NCBI RefSeq assembly: GCF_020567375.1
Contig: NZ_JAJBZM010000001.1
Location: 605,396-669,395, forward strand
DNA: 64,000 bases
Direction: 5' to 3'
From: Janibacter melonis
Lineage (GTDB): Bacteria; Actinomycetota; Actinomycetes; Actinomycetales; Dermatophilaceae
In this document: piece by piece, positions 36,712 to 45,460 of the stretch
Position numbering within the stretch: the stretch's first letter is position 1
Layout: the number at the start of each line of letters is the position of its first letter
Made by a program: the position numbers and the translations under genes
The notes under the pieces: generated by a model
The model's input: the letters and a program-made list of their open reading frames with translations, nothing else
Database searches by the model: none
Told to the model about the DNA's origin: nothing

Positions 36712-37341
36712 TCAGCCCGGCGGGCCGACGGTCAGCTCGTGGTGGTCACCGACCCGGACGAAGCCGAGCCGGTCGTAGTAGGGCTCGACCATGCCGGCGG
36801 GCGTGCGCACGAGCCGGTAGCCGTCGGTGCGGAAGGGGCCGTGCGGCCCGAAGACGACCTCGCCCGGGCTGCGGTCGCGGTAGCGCAGCGTGACGTAGTC
36901 GAGCAGGACCTGCGCCACGCCGTCGCCCTCGTCGCGCACGACGACGACGCCGACGGTCTCGTCGCCGGTGAGCACGAGGTAGGCGGCGTCGTGGGCGAAG
37001 GGGTCGTGGACGAAGCCAGGGGTGAAGCGGCGGATGTCGGCCTCGTGGACGCGCAGGACGTGGCGCAGGTAGGCGTCGTCGCCGTCGACCTGGAGCACCT
37101 GGTAGGCCCGCTCGTCGTGGCGGTCCCGCCAGCCCCGCACGAGGTAGACGACGTTGATGACGGCCAGGACGACGTTGAGCCCGACCATCGGCCACACGCC
37201 GACCGCGGCGTTGTACCCGATGAGCACGAGGCAGCCGAGCAGGTTGATCCAGCGCAGCCGGTGCAGGTTGGTCTGCAGGAGCGAGACGACGAGCACGGCG
37301 GAGCCGAGCCAGCCGATGACCTCCAGCGCCGTGCTGCTCAT
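36712..37341 (-). CDS. YgjV-like membrane domain fused to a GNAT-like C-terminus
   Basis: 209 residues. The first ~85 residues are three or four hydrophobic segments (LGSAVLVVSLLQTNLHRLRWINLLGCLVLIGYN is the core, cited in outline) of the YgjV inner-membrane type. The C-terminal ~120 residues begin VLQVDGDDAYLRHVL and end in PAGMVEPYYDRLGFVRVGD, which resembles the Gcn5 acetyltransferase C-terminal YxxLGF pattern. VGVVVVRDEGDGVAQVLLDYV would be the acetyl-CoA-binding strand, but the canonical R/QxxGxG/A is absent. Enzymatic activity is doubtful. It may be a degenerate transferase tethered to the membrane. It stands 19 bp after the aldehyde dehydrogenase gene's start. Confidence 0.65.
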   Translation of the reverse strand: MSSTALEVIGWLGSAVLVVSLLQTNLHRLRWINLLGCLVLIGYNAAVGVWPMVGLNVVLAVINVVYLVRGWRDRHDERAYQVLQVDGDDAYLRHVLRVHEADIRRFTPGFVHDPFAHDAAYLVLTGDETVGVVVVRDEGDGVAQVLLDYVTLRYRDRSPGEVVFGPHGPFRTDGYRLVRTPAGMVEPYYDRLGFVRVGDHHELTVGPPG

Positions 37342-37361
37342 GGGCCGCAGGCTAGCGGGCG

Positions 37362-37377
37362 CCCGGCCGCGGCCGGG
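37362..37377 (-). terminator. Short GC palindrome before the LamG gene's neighbour
   Basis: CCCGGCCGCGGCCGGG, a perfect 16-bp palindrome beyond the LamG-like gene's stop on the minus strand, upstream of the YgjV-like start. A weak terminator candidate. A single octamer (37398) lies next to it. Confidence 0.4.
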
Positions 37378-37407
37378 TCAGGTGCGGCGAGGCGTGGCGA
37401 AGGGGGG

Positions 37408-38907
37408 TCACCACGACGACCCAGCGGCGCTCACGACCTGGGCCTGGGTCGCTGGGCCGTCCCAGGTGCGCACGTCGTCGACGTGGCCGGCCCAGCCGGC
37501 GTGGCCGTGACCGGCCCCGACGAGGAGGTCGCCGACGTCGGCCAGCACCGGGACGGGCGACGAGCTCGTCCGCAGGGTCGACCCGATCGACCGCTCGTCG
37601 CTCTCGTGCATGACGTCGAGCCGCAGCTGGGGGCCGCCGGTCGCGCCCGGCAGGTAGGTGATGCCGACCGACCACCACCGCCCGGCCCGGGAGGGCTGGG
37701 CCGGGGCGTCGTCGACGACCCGGGCGAGCTCGGAGCCGCCGGCTCCGTGCAGCACAGCCTCGAAGCGGTCGGCCGCGGCGTCGCGGCGCACGGAGAGGGT
37801 GCCCGCCCCCTCGGCGGTCGTCACCGGCACGACCAGGGCCGTCTGGTCGTCGGCACCCGCGGCCCGCAGCCAGGCGGAGACGGTGAAGCCGGTGCTGGCG
37901 TCGAGACCGGTCCGGGCCCGCGCCCCCGTCGTCGCGCGCGGGGCGAGGGCGTCGGTGAGCGAGTCGGTGGGCACCCCCCGCGCCGGCCGGACGACCCGCT
38001 CCACCGGCGCGCTGCCGTCGCCGCGGGCGGCGGTCGTCAGGGCCGGACCACCCTCGACCTCGTTGTCGACGCGGTAGCCGGTCGTCGTGCGCACGGGCCG
38101 CATGGCGTAGGCGGCGGACACGTCGCTCAGCCGACCGTGCAGCGCGAACCACGCGGTGTCGGGGTGCGTGACGCCGGCGGCGTCGACCGCCCGGGCCTGC
38201 AGCTCGACGAGAGAGGCGTCGACAGGACGCGTCAGGGTGATCGGTCGTCCCGGGTAGGGCGTCGTCGTCCACGGGCCGACGATGCCGTTGACGCGCCAGC
38301 GGTAGGCGATCTCACGATCGGTGCGAGGCGCCGTGATCGTCCACGTCTGCGAGGAGTGGACGGGCACGACCGAGCCGTGGCGCGCCGACCCGCTGATGCT
38401 CGCCGAGCGCAGCACGGTGAAGGGGCACTCCGGGGACCAGCCCGACCACGCCCCCGTCGCGTCCTGCACCCGCCATCGCGCGGTGTGCTGGCCGTCGGTG
38501 AGCGTCGGCGACAGCCCGGCCGAGACGGTGGACCCGCTGGCGACGTGCGTCGACCCGCCGGGCACCGTCCGGGCCGAGACCCGCTGCCGGGGCCAGGCGT
38601 CCCAGATCTCCAGGCGGGCACGGACGGCGTCGCCGTCGGCGTCGGAGAGACGCACCGCGAGCCGCTGGGCGGAGGAGGGGCGCAGCACCTCCTTCCACCG
38701 GGTGGCAGCCAGGCAGCTGCGCCCGGCGACGGTCATGCCGTCGCCCCATCCCGGCGTCCGCGGGCTCGAGGCGGCGGCCGACGACGACGCGCGGGTCTCG
38801 GGCGCGGCCGCGGCGGGCGTGGCGAGGGCAGCCGGCACGGCGAGCGCACCGACGAGCAGGAGGGGGACGAGGCGGGGGCTGCGAGCGCGTGCTCGCCGAC
38901 GTGGCAT
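37408..38907 (-). CDS. Secreted LamG-like (concanavalin-fold) protein
   Basis: 499 residues. Start ATG at MPRRRARARS gives a Sec signal peptide: Arg-rich n-region, hydrophobic LVPLLLVGALAVPAALA, cleavage after ATPAAAA. The mature protein has beta-rich Ig-like segments (RLEIWDAWPRQRVSART, TARWRVQDATGAWSGW) and a C-terminal LamG/concanavalin-like domain (GFTVSAWLRAAGADDQTALVV, WWSVGITYLPGATGGPQLRLDV, HVDDVRTWDG). No catalytic motif is recognised, so it probably binds a polysaccharide or other ligand at the cell surface. It is the first gene before tRNA-Ala on the minus strand. Confidence 0.8.
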   Translation of the reverse strand: MPRRRARARSPRLVPLLLVGALAVPAALATPAAAAPETRASSSAAASSPRTPGWGDGMTVAGRSCLAATRWKEVLRPSSAQRLAVRLSDADGDAVRARLEIWDAWPRQRVSARTVPGGSTHVASGSTVSAGLSPTLTDGQHTARWRVQDATGAWSGWSPECPFTVLRSASISGSARHGSVVPVHSSQTWTITAPRTDREIAYRWRVNGIVGPWTTTPYPGRPITLTRPVDASLVELQARAVDAAGVTHPDTAWFALHGRLSDVSAAYAMRPVRTTTGYRVDNEVEGGPALTTAARGDGSAPVERVVRPARGVPTDSLTDALAPRATTGARARTGLDASTGFTVSAWLRAAGADDQTALVVPVTTAEGAGTLSVRRDAAADRFEAVLHGAGGSELARVVDDAPAQPSRAGRWWSVGITYLPGATGGPQLRLDVMHESDERSIGSTLRTSSSPVPVLADVGDLLVGAGHGHAGWAGHVDDVRTWDGPATQAQVVSAAGSSW

Positions 38908-38951
38908 GCGCACAGTGTCCACGAGGCGACGTCGTCGTGCGGCCGGACGCA

Positions 38952-38984
38952 CGAAGACCCGGACCGATCCGGTCCGGGTCTTCG
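38952..38984 (-). terminator. Terminator of the tRNA-Ala gene
   Basis: CGAAGACCCGGACCG, loop ATC, CGGTCCGGGTCTTCG: a perfect 15-bp stem 10 bp beyond the tRNA 3' end. The octamer is not used here: CGAAGACC, not CGAAGGGG. Confidence 0.85.
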
Positions 38985-38991
38985 TCTCACG

Positions 38992-39066
<75 letters not shown>

Positions 39067-39142
39067 GAGCGTGATGCTCGCGCCCCCTGTGGGGACTGCG
39101 GAATAGTACCCATGCCTACCCCTTCGCCACCAAATCGAGCGG

Positions 39143-39793
39143 TCAGGCGATGACGCTCTCGGCCGCTGTCGCGTCCGGTGGGGCCCCGACGTTCCACTCG
39201 ACGACGCGCCATCCGGCGCGTCCCTCCTCGAGCAGCGCCCAGTGGCAGTTGCGCAGCCCGCCCAGCGCGAGCCAGGCCTGCTGCTGGTCGAGGCCGACGA
39301 GGTCGACGACGAGGGTGCGGCCGGTGACCCCGTGGGTCGCGAGGACGACGCACTCGCCCGGCGCCATGGTCGCGACGACCTCCGAGACCGCGGCCCGGGA
39401 GCGCTCGGCGACGTCGGCGACGCTCTCGCCGTGGCCGCCGCGCACGAAGTCCTCGCCGCTCAGCAGGCGCTCGGCGTCCTCGGGGTAGCGCTCGCGCACC
39501 TCGGCCCCGGTGAGGCCCTGCCAGTCGCCGGCGTGGATCTCGCGCAGCCGCTCGTCGAGGGTGATCGGCACGCCGCACGCCTGCGCGACGTCACGACCGG
39601 TCACCTGAGCCCGGAGCAGGTCCGAGGCGACGACCCGCGAGGGCTGCAGCGCGACGAGCGCCTGCGCGGCCGCGCGGGCCTGCGCGTGCCCCCGCTCGGA
39701 GAGCTCGTGATCGAGCTGGCCCTGCCAGATCCCGCGCGCGTTGGAGTCGGTCTCGCCGTGCCGGAGCACGACGAGACGACGCGGCCGGCTCAC
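39143..39793 (-). CDS. Histidine phosphatase family protein
   Basis: 216 residues beginning at GTG ([18 protein letters not shown]). The RHG motif has the phosphohistidine H12. A second catalytic histidine is in LATHGVTGRTLVVDLVG. SDLLRAQVTGRDVAQ and EIHAGDWQGLTGAEV are typical. The family includes phosphoglycerate mutases and glucosyl-3-phosphoglycerate phosphatase (GpgP). In M. tuberculosis GpgP lies next to rsfS and nadD, so that activity is a possibility. The GTGA overlap with rsfS indicates co-translation. Confidence 0.9.
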   Translation of the reverse strand: MSRPRRLVVLRHGETDSNARGIWQGQLDHELSERGHAQARAAAQALVALQPSRVVASDLLRAQVTGRDVAQACGVPITLDERLREIHAGDWQGLTGAEVRERYPEDAERLLSGEDFVRGGHGESVADVAERSRAAVSEVVATMAPGECVVLATHGVTGRTLVVDLVGLDQQQAWLALGGLRNCHWALLEEGRAGWRVVEWNVGAPPDATAAESVIA

Positions 39794-40191
39794 GAGGGGT
39801 CGGTGGTCTCGTCCGGGGCGCCGGCGGCCGGCGACCCCGTCTGCAGGTCGAGGACCGGGCAGTCGCGCCAGAGCCGCTCGAGCTCGTAGTAGGCGCGCTC
39901 CTCCTCGTGCTGGACGTGCACGACGACGTCGCCGAAGTCGAGCAGGACCCAGCGCGACTCGCGGGCCCCCTCGCGGCGGAGGCGCTTCGCGCCGACGTCG
40001 CGCAGGGCGTCCTCGACGGCGTCGACGATGGAGGCGACCTGGCGCTCGTTGTCCGCGGAGACGATGAGGAAGATGTCGGTCAGGGGCATCTGCCCGCTGA
40101 CGTCGAGGGCGACGACCGACTCGGCGATCTTGTCCTCGGCGGCACGGGCGGCGACGGTGGCGAGCTCGACGGCTCGGGTGCTGGCAGTCAC
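39790..40191 (-). CDS. rsfS: Ribosome silencing factor RsfS
   Basis: 133 residues beginning at GTG ([20 protein letters not shown]). The RsfS/Iojap fold is recognised from [30 protein letters not shown] and from [29 protein letters not shown]. It binds ribosomal protein L14 and blocks subunit joining in starvation. Start and stop overlap its neighbours by 4 nt on each side, in the order nadD, rsfS, histidine phosphatase, a classical actinobacterial arrangement. The C-terminal [15 protein letters not shown] tail is probably disordered. Confidence 0.95.
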   Translation of the reverse strand: MTASTRAVELATVAARAAEDKIAESVVALDVSGQMPLTDIFLIVSADNERQVASIVDAVEDALRDVGAKRLRREGARESRWVLLDFGDVVVHVQHEEERAYYELERLWRDCPVLDLQTGSPAAGAPDETTDPS

Positions 40192-40793
40192 GAGGTGGTG
40201 GGCTCCCCATCAGTGGGTCGGGTGTAGAGGGCGTACTTGTTGATGTACTGGACGACGCCGTCCGGCACGAGGTACCAGACCGGCTCGCCCTCGGCGACGC
40301 GGTCACGGCAGTCCGTCGAGGAGATCGACATGGCGGGCACCTCCTGGAGGGTGACCCGGTCCTGCGGCAGCCCCGACTCGCTGAGCTCGTAGCCGGGGCG
40401 GGTGACGCCGACGAAGTGCGCGAGCTCGAAGAGCTCGTCGGCATCCTTCCACGACAGGATCTGCGCGAGCGCATCGGCGCCGGTGATGAAGAAGAGCTCG
40501 TCGTCCGGTCGTGCGGCGCGCAGGTCGCGCAGGGTGTCGATGGTGAAGGTCGGTCCGTCGCGGTCGATGTCGACCCGGCTCACGGTGAAGCGCGGGTTGC
40601 TCGCGGTGGCGACGACCGTCATGAGGTAGCGGTGCTCGGGCGGGCTGACCGTGCGCTCCGCCTTCTGCCAGGGCTGCCCGGTGGGGACGAAGACGACCTC
40701 GTCGAGGTCGAGCAACGACTGCGCCTCCGAGGCCGCGACGAGGTGCCCGTGGTGGATGGGGTCGAAGGTCCCACCCATGACGCCGAGGCGCAT
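40188..40793 (-). CDS. nadD: Nicotinate-nucleotide adenylyltransferase NadD
   Basis: 201 residues. It makes nicotinate adenine dinucleotide in NAD synthesis. [15 protein letters not shown] (7-21) is the nucleotidyltransferase HxGH-containing motif, and [11 protein letters not shown] near 165 is the ISSTxxR counterpart. [15 protein letters not shown] lies between them. The ATG at 40793 is two bases beyond the stop of the small membrane gene. The stop overlaps rsfS by 4 nt. Confidence 0.95.
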   Translation of the reverse strand: MRLGVMGGTFDPIHHGHLVAASEAQSLLDLDEVVFVPTGQPWQKAERTVSPPEHRYLMTVVATASNPRFTVSRVDIDRDGPTFTIDTLRDLRAARPDDELFFITGADALAQILSWKDADELFELAHFVGVTRPGYELSESGLPQDRVTLQEVPAMSISSTDCRDRVAEGEPVWYLVPDGVVQYINKYALYTRPTDGEPTTS

Positions 40794-40795
40794 GG

Positions 40796-41023
40796 TCAGT
40801 GCTGGCCCGGGCCCTCGTGGGGGGTGTCGTGGTCGTGCGCGCCGGGGGCGTGCTCGGTCGTGTGCGGCACCTTGTTCGCGGTGTTGCGGAAGGACCACAG
40901 CGACCCGAGCATGAAGGCGAAGACCGCGAGCGCGATGCCACCGAAGCCCCAGTGGCTGAAGGGCAGCTCGATGTGGTGCTCGGGGGCGGCCTCGGCGGCG
41001 TACGAGACGAAGGTGCTCAGCAT
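40796..41023 (-). CDS. Small membrane protein of 75 residues
   Basis: A short N-terminus ([20 protein letters not shown]) is followed by one membrane helix ([19 protein letters not shown]) and a His-rich C-terminal tail ([19 protein letters not shown]). The seven tail histidines may bind metal, which is inferred. It is 2 bp from nadD and probably in the same operon. Conserved small proteins of this kind occur before nadD in actinobacteria. No named family is recognised. Confidence 0.75.
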   Translation of the reverse strand: MLSTFVSYAAEAAPEHHIELPFSHWGFGGIALAVFAFMLGSLWSFRNTANKVPHTTEHAPGAHDHDTPHEGPGQH

Positions 41024-41437
41024 GGCCCCAGCCTACCGGGCCCCGCGCCCGGCCCGCCCCGCGGCGTCGTCGGCCCGACTTGTCCACCGTCGTCGTGCAC
41101 AGGGGTGTGCACGGCGACGAGGTCATGGGCCTCTCGCTGGGGACAACCCGGGTCCGTCCACCGTTCGTCGACCGGGCGCCCGGCGCGGTTGCCCCGTCGC
41201 GGTACCCAGGAGTAGACAAGCGGGTGCACCCAAGCCCGGCGCCCCCCTTCGCCCGGGGGCCTGGGCGGCAACGGGTCCCAGGGATAACGCACCTGCACCG
41301 GCGCGCGAGCGCGACGACGGCCTCCGGGCTGCCGGGTGACCGCAGGGACGGACCCCGGGGGCTCGACTCGGATCGCCCGGCGCCCCGCGCCGCCGCACGT
41401 CACCGCGGAGCCCACCCGGCCGGCTGGTCCGACGGCG
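41024..41437. other. Long intergenic region, no gene recognised
   Basis: 414 bp between the 75-aa gene and the proA terminator. No frame has the codon pattern of a gene. It contains CGTCGTGCAC/GTGCACGGCGACG (41091-41115) forming a hairpin, one octamer CCCCTTCG (41244), and an imperfect direct repeat CCCAGGAGTAG (41205)/CCCAGGGATAA (41278). No riboswitch class could be assigned by eye. It probably carries the promoter of the nadD operon. Confidence 0.5.
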
Positions 41438-41472
41438 CGAGGGCCCCTTCGAGACGATCGAAGGGGCCCTCG
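41438..41472 (-). terminator. Terminator of proA, octamer arms
   Basis: CGAGGGCCCCTTCGA, loop GACGA, TCGAAGGGGCCCTCG: a perfect 15-bp stem 18 bp beyond the proA stop. The octamer forms the inner part of the stem. Confidence 0.85.
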
Positions 41473-41490
41473 GCGCGTCGTCCGCGCGGG

Positions 41491-42783
41491 TCAGCGCACG
41501 TGGCCCTCGCCCTCGACGACCCACTTCGTCGTCGTCAGCTCGGGCAGCGCCATCGGCCCCCGGGCGTGCAGCTTCTGGGTCGAGATGCCGATCTCGGCAC
41601 CGAAGCCGAACTCGCCCCCGTCGGTGAAGCGGGTGCTCGCGTTGACGAGCACGGCGGCCGCGTCGACCTCGGCGACCCAACGGCGCGACGCGCCGCGGTC
41701 CTGGGTGACGATCGCCTCGCTGTGACCCGAGCCGAAGCGCCGCACGTGCTCGAGCGCCGCGTCGAGGTCGTCGACGACGGCGACGCTCATCTCGAGGCCG
41801 TGGTACTCGGTGGCGTAGTCCTCGTCGGTCGCCGGCTCCGTCGGCACGTCGCCGGCGAGGGCCGCCGTGGCGGGGTCGACGTGCAGGCGCACCCCGGCGT
41901 CGCACAGCTGACGAAGGGCGACCGGCAGGAAGTCCGCGGCGACGGCGCGGTGGACGAGGAGCGACTCGGCGGCGTTGCACACGCTCGGCCGGTGGGTCTT
42001 GGCGTTGATCGTGATCGCCCGCGCCTGCTCGAGGTCGGCGGCCGCGTCGACGTAGACGTGGCAGTTGCCGATGCCGGTCTCGATGACCGGCACGGTCGAG
42101 CCGAGGACGACGGACTGGATGAGGCCCGCTCCCCCGCGCGGGATGAGCAGGTCGACGAGCCCGCGGGCCCGCATGAGGGCTGTGACCGACCCGTGCCCGC
42201 CCTCGAGCAGCTGCACGGCGTCGGCGGGCAGCCCGACCGTCGTCAGCGCCGAGCGCATGACGTCGACGAGGACGCGGTTGCTGCTCGCCGCGGCGCTGCC
42301 GCCGCGCAGGATGACGGCGTTGCCGGACTTCAGCCCGAGACCGGCGGCGTCGACGGTGACGTTGGGACGGGCCTCGTAGATCATCCCGACGACGCCCATC
42401 GGCACGCGGACCTCGCGGATCTGCAGCCCGTTGGCCAGGGTCGAGCCGCGCACGACCTCGCCGACCGGGTCGGGCAGCCCCGCGACGTCGCGCAGCGCCT
42501 GGGCGACCGCGGCGACCCGCTCCGGGTCGAGACGCAGGCGGTCCTGCAGGCTCTGCGCCATGCCCTGCGAGCGGCCGCGCTCGACGTCCTCGGAGTTGGC
42601 GGCGACGACCTGCTCGCTCGCCGCGTCGAGGGCGTCGGCGAGCGCGTGGAGGGCGGCGTCTTTCTCGGCGCGGGTGAGCAGGGCGAGACGGCGGGCGGCG
42701 ACGCGAGAGCGGGTGGCGAGCGCGGTGACGAGCTCGACGTCCTCGGGGCTGGCCTGCGCCGGTCCGGCGGTCGTGGCGGTCAT
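41491..42783 (-). CDS. proA: Glutamate-5-semialdehyde dehydrogenase (gamma-glutamyl phosphate reductase)
   Basis: 430 residues, the second enzyme of proline synthesis. The conserved [20 protein letters not shown] segment (near 125), [14 protein letters not shown] (near 152) and the catalytic cysteine in [11 protein letters not shown] are all present. The C-terminal [22 protein letters not shown] is the family signature. It is separated from proB by pdxY on the other strand and by the 100-aa membrane gene, unlike the adjacent pair in many bacteria. A hairpin follows the stop. Confidence 0.96.
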   Translation of the reverse strand: MTATTAGPAQASPEDVELVTALATRSRVAARRLALLTRAEKDAALHALADALDAASEQVVAANSEDVERGRSQGMAQSLQDRLRLDPERVAAVAQALRDVAGLPDPVGEVVRGSTLANGLQIREVRVPMGVVGMIYEARPNVTVDAAGLGLKSGNAVILRGGSAAASSNRVLVDVMRSALTTVGLPADAVQLLEGGHGSVTALMRARGLVDLLIPRGGAGLIQSVVLGSTVPVIETGIGNCHVYVDAAADLEQARAITINAKTHRPSVCNAAESLLVHRAVAADFLPVALRQLCDAGVRLHVDPATAALAGDVPTEPATDEDYATEYHGLEMSVAVVDDLDAALEHVRRFGSGHSEAIVTQDRGASRRWVAEVDAAAVLVNASTRFTDGGEFGFGAEIGISTQKLHARGPMALPELTTTKWVVEGEGHVR

Positions 42784-42810
42784 GACGACAAATCTAGGCG
42801 ACGACGGCGC

Positions 42811-43113
42811 TCAGCCGGTCGGGTCGTCCGACCGGCGACCGGTCGACGCGCCCGGGGCGGGTCCCGCCGGGTCCGGGGCGGGTCCCGCCGGGTCCGGGGC
42901 GGCCTCGCCCGCTCCCCCCGCACCGGGTCGCGCGGGCGGCTGGTAGCCCGTCGGGAAGCACTCGATGACGCTCGGGTCGAGCGGTCGGTGCTCCTGCCGG
43001 CGCGCCTCCTCCGCGCGCCGCCGTGAGCGCACGACGAGGACGACGAGGGCCACGACCGCCACGAGCACGACGAGCAGGCCGGCGAGGAGCGGCAGGACGA
43101 GGGCTGCGGACAT
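42811..43113 (-). CDS. Hypothetical single-pass membrane protein
   Basis: 100 residues. The N-terminal helix LVLPLLAGLLVVLVAVVALVV spans the membrane. A cytoplasmic basic RSRRRAEEARRQE follows, then a low-complexity tail with two PDPAGPA repeats. GAGGAG precedes the ATG by 5 nt. The tandem repeat GGGCGGGTCCCGCCGGGTCC (42857-42899) explains the tail. It is the first gene of the proA operon by orientation. Function unknown. Confidence 0.68.
   Translation of the reverse strand: MSAALVLPLLAGLLVVLVAVVALVVLVVRSRRRAEEARRQEHRPLDPSVIECFPTGYQPPARPGAGGAGEAAPDPAGPAPDPAGPAPGASTGRRSDDPTG
42857..42899 (-). repeat. 21-bp tandem repeat in the 100-aa membrane protein
   Basis: Two copies of a roughly 21-bp unit (core GCGGGTCCCGCCGGGTCCGG), in frame, encode the PDPAGPA duplicates. 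The unit is itself partly palindromic. Confidence 0.75.
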
Positions 43114-43185
43114 CGGGGCTCCTCGGGGACGGTCGCGTGGGCGGACGGTGTCCATGGTGCGCCCTCGCAGTGCCAAGATGGGCCG

Positions 43186-44043
43186 GTGAGCACGACGATC
43201 CTGTCCATCCAGTCCTCGGTCGCCTACGGCCACGTCGGCAACTCCGCCGCCGTCTTCCCCATGCAGCGCCTCGGCGTCGAGGTGTGGCCGGTCTCGACGG
43301 TGGTCTTCAGCAACCACACCGGGTACGGCCAGTGGCGCGGCCCGATGCTGCCGGCCGACGACGTGCGCGAGGTCATCACCGGCGTCGGCGAGCGCGAGGC
43401 CTTCCCCGAGGTCGACGCGGTGCTGTCCGGCTACCAGGGCGGCACCCAGATCGGTGACGTCGTCCTCGACGCCGTCGCCCAGGTCAAGGCGGCCAACCCC
43501 GACGCGATCTACGCGTGCGACCCCGTGATGGGCAACGCGAAGTCGGGCTGCTTCGTCCACCCCGACATCCCCGTGCTCCTGCGCGAGCGCGTCGTGCCGC
43601 AGGCCGACCTCATCACGCCCAACCAGTTCGAGCTCGGCTTCCTCACCGGCACCGAGCCCGACGACATGGAGAGCACGCTCGCCTCCGTCGACGCCGCCCG
43701 CGCGATGGGCCCCTCGACGGTGCTCGTCACCTCGGTGCTCCAGCCCGACCGCCCCGACGACACCATCGAGATGCTCGCGGTGCACGGCGACGGGGCCTGG
43801 GTCGTGCGCACCGAGCACCTGCCGATCAAGTGCAACGGCTCCGGCGACGTCACCGCCGCCCTCTTCACCACCCACCTGCTGCAGACCGGTGACCCGGCCC
43901 TCGCCCTCGGCCGCACCGCCTCGAGCGTGTGGGACCTCGTCAAGACCACCCTCGACTCCGGCCGCCGCGAGCTCCAGCTCGTCCAGGCCCAGGAGCACCT
44001 CGCCGCGCCCCGGATGCAGTTCGAGGTCACCCGCGTGCGCTGA
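43186..44043 (+). CDS. pdxY: Pyridoxal kinase PdxY
   Basis: 285 residues starting at GTG (VSTTILSIQSSVAYGHVGNSA). The ribokinase-fold motifs are SSVAYGHVGN, LSGYQGG, CDPVMGN, LITPNQFELGFLTG, and IKCNGSGDVTAA with the GxGD anion hole and base Asp. PdxY phosphorylates pyridoxal in vitamin B6 salvage. It is the only plus-strand gene between 30 kb and 52 kb, and it lies between the proA and proB genes on the other strand. The GTG fits the conserved N-terminus. Confidence 0.95.
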   Translation: MSTTILSIQSSVAYGHVGNSAAVFPMQRLGVEVWPVSTVVFSNHTGYGQWRGPMLPADDVREVITGVGEREAFPEVDAVLSGYQGGTQIGDVVLDAVAQVKAANPDAIYACDPVMGNAKSGCFVHPDIPVLLRERVVPQADLITPNQFELGFLTGTEPDDMESTLASVDAARAMGPSTVLVTSVLQPDRPDDTIEMLAVHGDGAWVVRTEHLPIKCNGSGDVTAALFTTHLLQTGDPALALGRTASSVWDLVKTTLDSGRRELQLVQAQEHLAAPRMQFEVTRVR

Positions 44044-44069
44044 GCCGCGAGACGCACCGCAGGACAGCG

Positions 44070-44099
44070 CGAAGGGGGAGCCGACCGGCTCCCCCTTCG
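44070..44099. terminator. Terminator of pdxY, octamer arms
   Basis: CGAAGGGGGAGCCG, loop AC, CGGCTCCCCCTTCG: a perfect 14-bp stem 26 bp beyond the pdxY stop, between convergent genes. Confidence 0.85.
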
Positions 44100-44133
44100 T
44101 CATGGGTCGATGACGGCCAGGGGATGCGGCCAG

Positions 44134-44210
44134 GACCGGGATACCCCGGGCCGACCGGGACACCTCGGGGTGACCGGGACGTGTCCCGGTCAGAGCCGGG
44201 TGTCCCGGTC
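44134..44210. repeat. Cluster of GACCGGGAYA repeats
   Basis: The decamer-like unit occurs at 44134 (GACCGGGATACC), 44153 (GACCGGGACACC), 44172 (GACCGGGAC), inverted at 44183 (GTCCCGGTC) and inverted at 44199 (GGTGTCCCGGTC). The 44172-44191 pair is a perfect palindrome GACCGGGACGTGTCCCGGTC. Intergenic, between convergent genes. Role unknown. Confidence 0.7.
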
Positions 44211-44257
44211 GCCGGCCGGTTGCCCGGCCACGACGGGCGAAGGGGTGCCCGCGCCGG

Positions 44258-45403
44258 TCAGCGGGGGTGGAGCGCCAGGTGGTCGCGGTGGATGACCTCG
44301 CGCTCGTACTCGGGCCCGAGGTCGGCGGCGATCTCCTTCGTCGAGCGCCCGAGCATGAGCGGCAGCTCGACCGAGCCGTAGTTGCTCAGGCCGCGACCGA
44401 GGACCGTGCCGTCGGGGCCGACGACGTCGACGGGGTCGCCGTCGACGAAGCTGCCCCGCACCTCGACGATGCCCGCGGGCAGCAGCGACTTGCCGCGCTG
44501 GGTGAGGGCCGTGACGGCGCCGGCGTCGACGACGAGCTCGCCGCGCGAGGTCGTCGCGTGCTGCAGCCACCACGTGCGCGGGGCCCGGCGCCGCTGCGCG
44601 GGCACGAAGACGGTGCCGACGTCCTCGCCGGCCAGGGCCGGTGCGACGTCGGCGGCCGAGGCGAGCATCGCGGTGATGCCGGCTGCGCCCGCGATCGAGG
44701 CGGCCTCGACCTTCGTCTGCATGCCGCCGGTGCCCACGCGTGAGCCGCGCGCGCTGACGTCGACGGCGTCGAGCTCCTCGCGGCCGCGCACGACGGGGAT
44801 GCGGCGAGCGCCCGGACGCCCGGGCTTGTCGGTGTAGAGCGCGTCGACGTCGGTGAGCAAGAGCAGCGCGTCGGCGCCGACGAGATGGGCGACGAGGGCG
44901 GCGAGCCGGTCGTTGTCGCCGAAGCGGATCTCGCTCGTCGCGACGGTGTCGTTCTCGTTGATGACCGGCAGGATCCCCAGCGTGAGCAGCCGGTCGAGGG
45001 TGCGCCGCGCGTTCGTGTAGTGGGTGCGCCGGGTCGTGTCGTCGGCCGTCAGCAGCACCTGCCCGACGGTCAGCCCGTGCCGGCGGAAGGCCTGGTCGTA
45101 CGCGGCGACGAGCGCCCCCTGGCCGACGCTGGCCGCCGCCTGCTGGGTCGCGAGGTCGCGCGGGCGCGACGGCAGGCCGAGCGGCCCGAGACCGGCCGCG
45201 ATCGCCCCGGAGGAGACGAGGACGACCTGCGCGCCGAGCGCGACGCGGCCGGCCAGGGCGTCGACGACGCCTCGGAGCCGGTCGAGGTCGAGGTGCCCGC
45301 CGTCGGCCGAGGTGAGCGAGGACGAGCCGACCTTGACGACGACCCGTCGCGAGGACGCGACCCGCTCACGGGCCTGCTCGTCGGTGACCTCCAGCGGCGT
45401 CAC
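44258..45403 (-). CDS. proB: Glutamate 5-kinase
   Basis: 381 residues, first enzyme of proline synthesis. The amino-acid kinase domain is at 15-265 with VVVKVGSSSLTSADG, VLVSSGAIAAGLGPLG, PVINENDTVATSEIRFGDND and LLLLTDVDALYTD. GTGGMQTKVEAA marks the kinase end. A C-terminal PUA domain (from about 285, RGELVVDAGAVTALTQRGKSL) follows. The C-terminus EREVIHRDHLALHPR is typical. It lies directly after obgE on the minus strand (57-bp gap). Confidence 0.96.
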   Translation of the reverse strand: MTPLEVTDEQARERVASSRRVVVKVGSSSLTSADGGHLDLDRLRGVVDALAGRVALGAQVVLVSSGAIAAGLGPLGLPSRPRDLATQQAAASVGQGALVAAYDQAFRRHGLTVGQVLLTADDTTRRTHYTNARRTLDRLLTLGILPVINENDTVATSEIRFGDNDRLAALVAHLVGADALLLLTDVDALYTDKPGRPGARRIPVVRGREELDAVDVSARGSRVGTGGMQTKVEAASIAGAAGITAMLASAADVAPALAGEDVGTVFVPAQRRRAPRTWWLQHATTSRGELVVDAGAVTALTQRGKSLLPAGIVEVRGSFVDGDPVDVVGPDGTVLGRGLSNYGSVELPLMLGRSTKEIAADLGPEYEREVIHRDHLALHPR

Positions 45404-45460
45404 GGTGCTCCTCGGGTCCGGGCGTCGGGGACGCGCCCCAGTCTGCGGCCTGTGGCCGCG

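Noticed and set aside
41180-41300. Possible c-di-AMP (ydaO) or other riboswitch
   Set aside because: Conserved cores of the classes I know are absent, and the orientation does not fit the operon clearly.
44134-44210. CRISPR-like array
   Set aside because: Units are 9-12 bp with no constant spacers, and some copies are inverted; no cas genes.
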